A DNA stretch of 64,000 nucleotides from Spizellomyces punctatus DAOM BR117. Taxonomy: Eukaryota; Chytridiomycota; Chytridiomycetes; Spizellomycetales; Spizellomycetaceae. The stretch covers positions 674,047 to 738,046 of the forward strand of contig NW_015971548.1 in assembly GCF_000182565.1 (NCBI RefSeq), written 5' to 3'. This document shows positions 55,583 through 64,000 of the stretch, piece by piece. Each line of letters begins with the position of its first letter. Within the stretch, counting starts at the first letter, position 1. The notes beneath the pieces are model-generated. The model saw nothing but the letters and a program-made list of their open reading frames with translations, was not told the origin of the DNA and made no database searches. The translations under genes and the position numbers were made by a program.

Positions 55583-58500
55583 CTATGCTTCTACGACGAC
55601 ATCTCTCATGATTCGCTCTCCATTAGCACTCTGCATTTGAGCGCTTCTCGCCCCTCTGCTTAGGTTCCCGCTCAACGGTTGCCTCACCTCAAACGCACCC
55701 GTACCCCCTTTCACCACTTTGCCAAGTACGAGTCGCGCTGAAGGAGATTCCAAGGGATCAAAATCTCCAGTCCTAAAAATCAAGGTATGACAGTCAATAA
55801 ATGCTCCTGAAAGAAAACCAAAACAAGATACATACAAGGTCGCCGTTGTCAAAAATGATGTAGTAGTTTCAAAACTCATCTGCGCAAACGGGCTAGGGTT
55901 TGATGCCATTCCCATACGGTTGAATGGTTTGTATCCTCCTTCAAAAGTCATGTAATCCGCAATCAAACTCAAATGCCGGTTGTCGACATTGATACCATAA
56001 ACACCAAAGACGCTCGCGATTTCTTGCATAATAGCTGCTCGCGCGGCTTCAACACCGTAGGTGGACAGAACGGCCGCAATGTCGTTTGTGTAGATTTTGG
56101 TCACATCAATGAGATTGGCAAAGTCCCACATACCGCGCAGATTGACACCATCTGCACCAATGTTGACCGAGGTATCGTTTTCCGATTCATTGGGGAGAGG
56201 GTAGCTTCGTTGTATACCGCGGACTTCGTGAATGACGACTGAGTGGCATACTTGCTCCGCGAGAGCTACCATGAGCAACTTTTTGGTATTGGCCGCAAAC
56301 TATGGAATTAATCCAAGGTTAGCATTCAGCTCTGTGACTGCGCAACCTAGTTGTGTGTCACTCACCTGCATTGTCAATTCGCACCATCGACCTCCCTGGT
56401 CCATCTTGTAGCCAACAACAAATTTGCTGCTCTCCTTGATTTTCTCCTCTCTTGTCTTCTCATCCGCATCCACGTTCTCCTCGGGCTCACCATCCTCGTC
56501 ATCGCTCGCACCATCCTCCTGAGATATGGCCTCTTTAATGACCTCCTCATCTTCCTCATCTGGAGCATCATACGATGCATGCTGAACCCTATTCTTTGCT
56601 CGCTTTGCATTCGCAGCATCTCCATCCTCTCCATCAACATCGGATCCGGCATCCTCCTCATCATCTAACCCTCCCTCTTCCTGGTCCTTTTTACCTTTAG
56701 CCTTTGTATTGCTCACCCCATCTTCATCATTATCGTCCCCAGTGCTGCGGCGTACCTTGCCGCCACCCTCATCAAAACTGCCCAATCCGACCCCAATCTT
56801 CTCATCGTCCTCAGCATCATCAGATTTGCGTATCTTTGCTTTCAAATCTCTCACAATGGCCCTTTCCAAAGCCGGCACAAATCGCTTCTCAATCACGCGT
56901 CCAAGGTCTTCGACAGTGAGCCCATGTTCCTTCTCATAAGCCTTACGCGGCCAGAACTGGAGTCGAAGCGTCAAAATCTTCTTTCGAGTCAGATCATCCC
57001 CCTTGCCGCTCAACTGTTCTCGCACCGTTACACCTTCCATAACCTGACCAAGAACCAACCGACTGATTTGCTTGCAGAGCTTGTCGCCCTTGTCTTTGGC
57101 TCCCTCCAAAAGAGGTAGTCTCATCATCGGCGTTTTGATCGATGCGGAAGCCGTCATAATAATTTCACGCAGACGAGGGATACCAAGGGTCACGTTCTTG
57201 GCACCGAAACCGGCAAAATGGAAAGTGTTCAGTGTCATTTGGGTGGAGGGTTCTCCAATACTCTGCGCAGCGAGCAGTCCAACCGCCTCTCCAGGCTCCA
57301 CAAGAGAGTTCATGTATTTTAGATTCATCAGCATTTTGAACCGGGCATCCGATACCGGTTCCCCAGACCATGCTGTGTGCTTGCCATCGGTCCCATTCTT
57401 GGCTGTACCTTTCTTCTTGGAAAGCAATAACCCCGCGGGATTCTTTTCAACATACGTGTCCAAGTCTTCCGCAAACTTTTCGCTGACGGCTCCCAGTACC
57501 CTACTAGGACTGAACCTCTCCAAAACGGGATCCGTGTTTGTCTCTTTTCCTTTACGTATCCTCTTTCGCACCCGATCAACACTATCAGTATCGATATTCG
57601 CCTTTGCAAGCCGCTTGGGGTCGTATCGCTTAACAAGTGCTCGGTAATTCATGGCGCAGAAATCAAACTTTGTCAAAGTCTTTTGCTTTGTCACGTCCAA
57701 TGAATCCTCGCCGTAATGAAACTGGACCACAGACCCATCCGAATCCCGGACCGTGTGGTCGTAATGGACGCGTAAACCTTCCAGTGGTTTGATTAGACAT
57801 CTTTGAAGATATCCAGACCGAGATGTCTTGACGGCAGTATCGATCAACCCCTCACGACCAGCCATGCAATGGAAAAAATACTCTTGTGGCTTGATGCCAG
57901 TCAAGAAACGTCCCGTGATAAATCCACCGGACCTTGCCGCCGTATCAAACGGTAGGAAACTAGGTAACGTTTTCCCAGAAATCATTGTGGGGACACGACG
58001 ACCCTCCAACTCTTGTTGCCCCAAGAGGCACGAGATTTGCGACACGTTCACGTTGGAACCCTTAGCACCAGATACTGTCATCATCTGCATGTTATTCCTG
58101 GGGAAAGGTTTCAAGAGCTGATCCGGCACGGTGCTGGAAATGATATTCGAGGTCACGCGGTTGGTCTTGCTCTTCATTGCCGCATCCAATCCAGCCATCT
58201 TTTCATCGACTCTCAATACGCCTTCTAATTTTTGCTTCAGACGCAGCTCGCCTTCGGGTCCTTGAACAAGAGGCTTTCCATCCTTATCTTGTAATCCGAC
58301 GTACTCCATTACAGCTTCACGGCCCATCGTCCGAGACTCTTGGATCAATTCTCGGCGTTTGTTATCGCCAGAGGGCGTTAAACGCAAATCGTCCATTCGA
58401 CACGAGAATCCCACCATTTGGAGGTAGGAAGTGAACAAGCGTCCAAGGATTGACAACAGTTTTCCCGCATAGGGTGGACCGTAAATTTCGTAGACAGCAT

Positions 58501-61313
58501 GAACCAGACCGTTCGCGCTGGCACCGAACTGCGATTTGTCCAGTACTCCGGTGAGGAGATGTCCGTCCATGAAAAGGACAGCTTGCTCTTCAGGTGCAGT
58601 GGGACCCCAAGCCTTTGCTGGAATTCTGGCTTTAGATTTGAGATTGAGTGGCTCAGATCCTGCAGTCAAGTTCAAGAGCACTGTAGTAATCTAGAATGAC
58701 AGAAATACGAGTCAGTTAAAACACGCGACAGTATATCACGGAAATAGAAAGGTGCTGCTACTCACCACTTGTTTTCCCGTCCACAACATTCTCGGCCTGT
58801 AAAAGGTAGGCTCGATCGTGACAACTCGTCCACCATCCCCAATAATCAACTCTTGTTCAATGTTACCATTCCCAACTGTGTTTCCAGCCATTCCTTCCGG
58901 TCTCAAGCAAGAATAGACGAGTTGCATGTACTCCTCTCTGGTGAAAACAGTGTCTCGACTACACATATCCACACCTGCATCGACATGGTCCTGGATCAAA
59001 CCACGTAGAACACCGCCGTCTGTAGGTACAAGGTACTGCTTGTCGGTACGTGCAATCAACATGGCCTCTGCTCTGCCGATTTCATTTTGAGGGAAATGAG
59101 CATTCATTTCGTCACCGTCGAAATCGGCATTGTACGTGTTGCAGTTGGCATAGTGCATTCTAATGGTTTTCTCTCCGGGCAAGACACGGGCAGTATGCGC
59201 CATGATAGAGGGCTTATGCAACGTAGGCTGACGGTTGAGTAGTAGGAAATCACCGTTGCGGAGATGACGAAGCACTTTTTTATTAATGTGAGACTGATGC
59301 TGAGCTGTAATGAACGAAATAGAATATTAAAACCGGATTTGCTTCAAAAACGTAAAAAATCAAATCTCATACCATCGCTCGTTGTGCCAGAAATGGTTGG
59401 GGTGAGCAACTGATTCGCAATTGCCGTCCGTCCACCTTCATCAAAGATGGCCAAGTTTACCATCGTGCCATCCTCGTTTTGAACATGGGTTGCGCCGGGC
59501 CATTTCAGCGGGCCATTGATTACTGCCCGTCGCAACTCTTTCACGTTATGATGGGTTACCGGTTCCGGGTACGTCAATTTTGTGGCAAAGACTGGTGGAA
59601 TTCCAATTTCGCTCGTCTCTATATAAGGGTCAGGACTAATAACACTACGGGCCGCAAAATTGACACGCTTTCCCATCATGTGTTTACGGAATAATCCCTC
59701 CTTTTTCTCAAGCAGCTGTCGGATACCCAAGGGAGCCATCTTGCCCCCAGCAGTCAGGGGTGCTTTCGAACTGTCAATCAAGAAATTCACGCTCATTTGC
59801 AACTTGATCCATGCTTCCACAGTGCGCTTCAAAAACTCTGCTTTGCGGTCTCGGTATAGCTTGCTATCTTTGTCAGCAATAACCGCCAACGCCTCTCGTT
59901 CCTGGGCTCGCAAGTCCTGAATCATCAGATTTGCTTTGAGAACCTCGGTAAGATGTGTGTTCTGGGGATGCTCGTACAACATGTCGTTCATTTTAGAAAC
60001 TGGACGGAACCGGGTGGGGGTGACGGACACAACATCCAAGAAAAACATGGTCCAGCTTGAGGTCCGCGCTCCGTTCTCTACAGACGTGGCACCGTATAAA
60101 AGATCGAATATCGTTTGTTCCCGCGCCCACAGTAGTTTAAAATGCTCTTGAACTTCCATGGGGGTTAAAAACTTGTCACGGTTTGCGACAACCTCAGTTT
60201 CCTCTTCCTCGTCGTCTTCCTCGACATCCGCAGCAGTATCTTGAGCGGATAATGACCTAATACTTTGTATACCCATTGAACGGGCATCATCAATGTCCAT
60301 AGAGTCGGGCTTGGGGTAGGTCAAATTTTCTTCTTGGACTGCGTCGGATGCTGCAGCAGCAGCACCACCAAAGAGCTTCTCAAATTTGAGCCCTCGGGCA
60401 TCCATAAGGGACTTTTGCTTAGTACTGAGCGATTTTTGAAATATCTTGTGTTCCCCTTCTTTTCTGAACTTTGGACTTTGTCCCCGGCAGTTGCTACAAC
60501 TATTACTCGGTATGGCCCCAAGGAATTGTCGCTCCAATTTCCGAAGGTTTTCAGTGATCAATGTTGCTTTCCGTAACACACCACTTTCTGGCATGTTGGC
60601 CAAACATTGCTCCACATAGGCATCTATTCTCGCCAACGTTTCTTCTTCCGTTTTCGGCCCGGTACCAAGTTCCTCATCAATATCCATGCCATTCTCCTCC
60701 CCTTCCTCTTCCTCGCCTTCATCCTCATCTCCCTCCTCAGCTTCATCATCAATCAACTTTGTCTTTTTGTTTTCTTTCTTGGCCTTTTTGGACTTTGCGC
60801 CTCCGCCTATCCGAAGACCTTTCAGGGACACAGCTTCATCAAGGCCAGCGGCTTCCGTAATGAGACCAGCGTAGATCAGTTTAAGCTTTGCGCCAAAGTG
60901 GGCAATGACTATGCGGGAGGAACGAAGACGGTGGCAAAAGAAACAGAGGGATTGTAGGAGTTTGTACATGAGTCGAAAGGTGATGGGATTATAAACAGGG
61001 GCCGCGAGATCAATGTGACCGAAATGGCCAGGACACGAAAAGTAACCGAGGGAGCATGTCCCACAACTGCAAAAGAAGACAATCGTCAGAATGTACGTCA
61101 GATGTAACGCTCACAATACCACACGTACCTAGCACCCTTGTCATGCGGTCCCAAGCACGGGTCATAAAGACCGCCTTTAGTAGGATGGTTTAAGTTGTCA
61201 AACAAGAGGGGATTTGTGATTTGCTTCACCGAAAGTTTACGAATATCATTTGAAGTCAGGAATGAGAATGCCACTGACGTGACCTCTCTGGAGACGGGAT
61301 TCGCAATGTTCAT
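55583..61313 (-). CDS. RPA190: RNA polymerase I largest subunit (RPA190/RPA1)
   Basis: Six exons on the minus strand: 61313..61129, 61066..59373, 59304..58766, 58690..56366, 56299..55836 and 55772..55583; 1798 aa. Motifs: zinc-binding [18 protein letters not shown] near the N-terminus (completed across intron 1), [29 protein letters not shown] (the catalytic magnesium site), [18 protein letters not shown]-type bridge region replaced by the Pol I form [22 protein letters not shown], and [20 protein letters not shown]. It makes the large ribosomal RNA precursor in the nucleolus. Acidic inserts (near 60.7 kb and 56.5 kb) are typical of Pol I. The intron 55773..55835 is 63 nt and stop-free in frame; removing it gives a better family fit ([17 protein letters not shown]). 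The start at 61313 is the first ATG of the frame. Confidence 0.96.
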
Positions 61314-62281
61314 GGTGGATTTAGAGTCCACCCGCCGCCGGAAATGCCAGAGTTGGAGATGACCAAAATGCGCGTTTTGGCTTTGGCGGAAGCGGTGACC
61401 AAAGGACGACGGTACGGTGCGGATTCAGTAGTTGGGACTAAATGTAGTGTCCTTGGAGTTTATCTCTGTCAGAACTGACCCACACCTGCCCCACACTGCA
61501 GTGTATCGTAGTCGTCGTCCTCGTCGTCGACCGAGATCGGAGTTTCCTAAAGGAGTCATTCGCACGACAAAAATAAAAATACACGTGAGAGCTCTTGTTG
61601 CCATGTCAACTGAACTTTGGTCTTGCAATGACATCCTTGTGGCCTTGTGGATGAACTGGATGGTCGATGGGAGGTAGGCAATACGCACAGGAGAGTCAAG
61701 TATGGCGTAATGGAGGGGGAAGCCTCTCAAAAAAGGACCTTTCAGGAAATGGCTCTGGCCCAAGCACATGTTTGCCAAAGATACTTTTATTGCAATGTCA
61801 TTGAATGTCCAAATTCATGAACATTTTCAGCTAGCTTGTAAATATTGATGGGAACATGCTGTTTGAACCCAATGCTCGTATGCAGACCTCAACATGTCTC
61901 TAACCTTGAATGGATAGAGTCTTTTCCCGAGTATGGACCCAATTGCAAAGACCTTTATGAACGGCTAAGCCTCTCACACTTTCCAATGATGACATCATCT
62001 CCCATTTCACACCTTTTTTGACTTTTAGCTTTCAAAGAGTTCATTCAAGAGAAATGACCTCACTGATTGGGGGGAAAAGCAAGGTAAGCAAGGTTTAAAC
62101 GGGGGGGCTTTTGTTCAAAAGAGTTACTTTTTCCGCATTATTCCAGAGGAGCGATAAGTGTGTGCATAATGACATCAAAGCTACATTTATAAATAAAAAA
62201 GGGCAGCGTTTCCTCTTTTTTGGCTATCTCTACGTTATCTACAGAGTTTATTATATTTCTTTTTTTTTTTTGGAATAAACA
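61314..62281. other. Divergent promoter region between RPA190 and the redox enzyme gene
   Basis: 968 bp. Open frames near 61425-61778 show no domain. Near the right end there is a TATAAATA element and a T-run just before the ATG at 62282. Confidence 0.45.
62188..62195 (+). promoter_or_regulatory. TATA box of the iron-containing redox enzyme gene
   Basis: TATAAATA stands 94 bp before the ATG at 62282, with a run of eleven or more T residues between them, a common arrangement for regulated fungal promoters. Confidence 0.45.
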
Positions 62282-64000
62282 ATGCATGGCATTTTGAGCA
62301 GACTTGTTGGCGCATTCACGCCCTCCACAACTCCCGCGGATGCACCCACAAGAAGAAACGCAACCATAACCGTAGACCAACTCGTGGAAGAATGGCACGA
62401 CATTCTCTCCGCGCGCTCAAAAGTGTCCTACGAAAATATATCCCATCGAGAACTCTTTTACCGTCTTATGAATATTGAACTGTACCCAGATGCTCTCTAT
62501 GCAGCTCGCGACTTTCTTCAGTCAAGACTTGAACAAGCCCTCGACGCAGCTGAAAAAGATGCACGAAACGAGGATCCATCCTCTTCCTTGGCCGCCGCAC
62601 TGAAGGATGGATATTGTCCCAATACCTTGGAAAAGTACATGTTGAAATCGCACCAAACGACCATGGACGCGTTTCATGCGTACCGAAGAGAATGGGATGA
62701 GAGGATGGGTGAAGGGGAGGGCATTGAGACTGCCAATAGAATGTTTCCCGACAGAGAGTTTGCTCGGTGGTGGCTAATTCAGAATGCTCCAACAAAGCTA
62801 GTCGATGGAAGTTGGTAAGCATATCGAACTACAATCAAGGTGGTTTTCATATTGCTGAATTGTATAATCTTGGTCAACAGGCTGCAAAATGTTCTCAGTC
62901 CAGAAACACCATCTGATCTACGCCGCTTCGCGCTGCCCTTGTATCAAACGTTTGCAGAAGAACTCGGGGAAGGACTTGCCGTACAGAATCACGTAAATGT
63001 TTACAATGTCTGTCTCTCCAGTGAAGGGTAAGTAGATTTCTTTTGTGCATTGGGGGCCCTTAACACGTAACGTTTCTGATATAAATTCGAACAGCATTCA
63101 TCTTCCCGATGCAAGCACACGAGCATTCGCCTATCACCCAGACATCCTTGACTCTGCATATGAGCGAGGCGTGGTTCAAATGGCTCTCGGTCAGTTTGCA
63201 GGCAATGCCATGTTTCCTGAAGTGATGGGATACAATTTTGGGTGCGTCGATGCATTTCATGTCTCCCACCAGTATTATGTTGGCTAAAACGACCTTGCTC
63301 TCAGATATGAGCAGCTTCCGTTACACCTCCTAGTAACCACCCACGAATTCCGACAAATGGGTATTGACTACAATTACTTTCAGCTGCATGTAACCATTGA
63401 TAATGCGGCAACTGGACATGCCCATATGGCGACAAAGGCTGTCATTGATTATCTAGATTATATCAAATGCACGCAGGGTGAAGAAGCGTAAGTAGCTGCA
63501 CTGCAACTGTCTTGGGCCGTCTTTTGTCTAATGTTTTCAATCTAGCATGCACAATCATTGGCGACGAATTCTTGCAGGATACTACCTAAGTGAATCCAAC
63601 CCTCTTAAAACGTCACTCGACACCCGTCGGGATGAACACCGTAAAAAGTACCAGCAACCCCAACCGCAAGATCAAACGTTCGAGACATATACGCAAGCCA
63701 TGCGCGCCATCCTTGAACAGAAATCGCCCTTTGCACATAAGATTCACTCCCCAGAAATCTGTCTTGGTGCCCTTCCACTAAGCACTTGGCTTGACCCCAA
63801 ACACATTTCCACCCGTTCGGCAGCGCTCGTCGAGGAGCTAGCCCGATCGCGGTGGGTGACACCAGGCAACCCTTCTGAAAGTGCTCTATTGAAAGACTTG
63901 TGCAGCTTTGGTGGAGGCATGTTTGGGGTTTTTACCAAGGAAGAAAGGAAGATTATCGAAGCTTGGATCAGAGGGCTCGCGGAACAGAGAGCTCAGGACG
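62282..64000 (+). CDS. Haem-oxygenase-like iron-containing redox enzyme (3' end outside window)
   Basis: Five exons visible (62282..62814, 62881..63027, 63095..63241, 63305..63488, 63546..64000 and on), at least 488 aa. ARWWLIQNAPTKLVDGSWLQ fits the 'iron-containing redox enzyme' family (haem-oxygenase-like fold, Haem_oxygenas_2 type). Likely diiron ligands are carried by PEVMGYNFGYE and by HVTIDNAATGHAHMA, with the H..xD..H spacing seen in haem-oxygenase-like diiron oxidases. Such enzymes do N-oxygenation, chain cleavage or decarboxylation in specialised metabolism; the substrate is unknown. The N-terminus MHGILSRLVGAFTP is short and has no clear signal. A helical EYL/RLEQALDAAEKDA region precedes the core. 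No biosynthetic partner is visible because the window ends here. Confidence 0.8.

Overview
This is a eukaryotic, fungal window that is gene-dense and intron-rich. Introns run about 40-75 nt with GT...AG ends, and there is no operon structure. The gene set (PCL/Pho80 cyclin, vacuolar alkaline phosphatase, Sfm1-type methyltransferase, Trs85, Bro1, Utp14) is fungal. RABL3, EIF1AD, a cytochrome-b5-type sulfite oxidase and a PTEN-domain formin are not typical of yeasts or most Dikarya. Together this suggests an early-diverging, chytrid-like fungus; that placement is inference. I rebuilt most multi-exon genes by reading splice sites and checking codon phase across every junction. Where exon coordinates are given, the summed length is a multiple of three.

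Layout. 1-0.85 kb: 3' end of an alkaline phosphatase. 1.7-2.3 kb: EIF1AD. 3.3-4.6 kb: RABL3-like GTPase. 6.3-8.6 kb: secreted protein of unrecognised family with four ~120-residue repeats. 8.9-11.8 kb: long-chain acyl-CoA synthetase in 15 exons. 12.0-12.8 kb: SFM1-like SPOUT methyltransferase. 13.0-14.7 kb (-): Pho80/PCL cyclin. 15.1-15.6 kb: small, probably mitochondrial membrane protein. 15.7-21.4 kb (-): TRAPP subunit Trs85/TRAPPC8, head-to-head with 22.0-26.5 kb BRO1/ALIX. 26.8-30.6 kb (-): UTP14, head-to-head with 30.9-33.2 kb VPS9-domain Rab GEF. 35.2-36.0 kb: LysM protein. 38.2-40.2 kb: C2H2 zinc-finger protein. 40.9-42.3 kb: ING-family PHD protein. 42.5-44.8 kb (-): RRM protein with an ALYREF-like C-terminal motif. 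46.2-47.5 kb (-): second C2H2 protein. 48.6-50.3 kb (-): sulfite oxidase. 50.65-55.2 kb (-): PTEN-C2-FH1-FH2 formin. 55.6-61.3 kb (-): RNA polymerase I largest subunit. 62.3 kb to the window end: haem-oxygenase-like iron-containing redox enzyme (3' end missing).

Themes. Several genes act in membrane traffic (RABL3-like, Trs85, Bro1, VPS9 GEF), in ribosome production (RPA190, UTP14, EIF1AD; SFM1 modifies a ribosomal protein), and in chromatin or transcription (ING, two C2H2 proteins, RRM/mRNA-export-like). The most unusual items are the PTEN-formin fusion, the secreted repeat protein, tiny exons of 13-17 nt, and three introns that keep the reading frame open. I saw no tRNA, rRNA, transposon or CRISPR.
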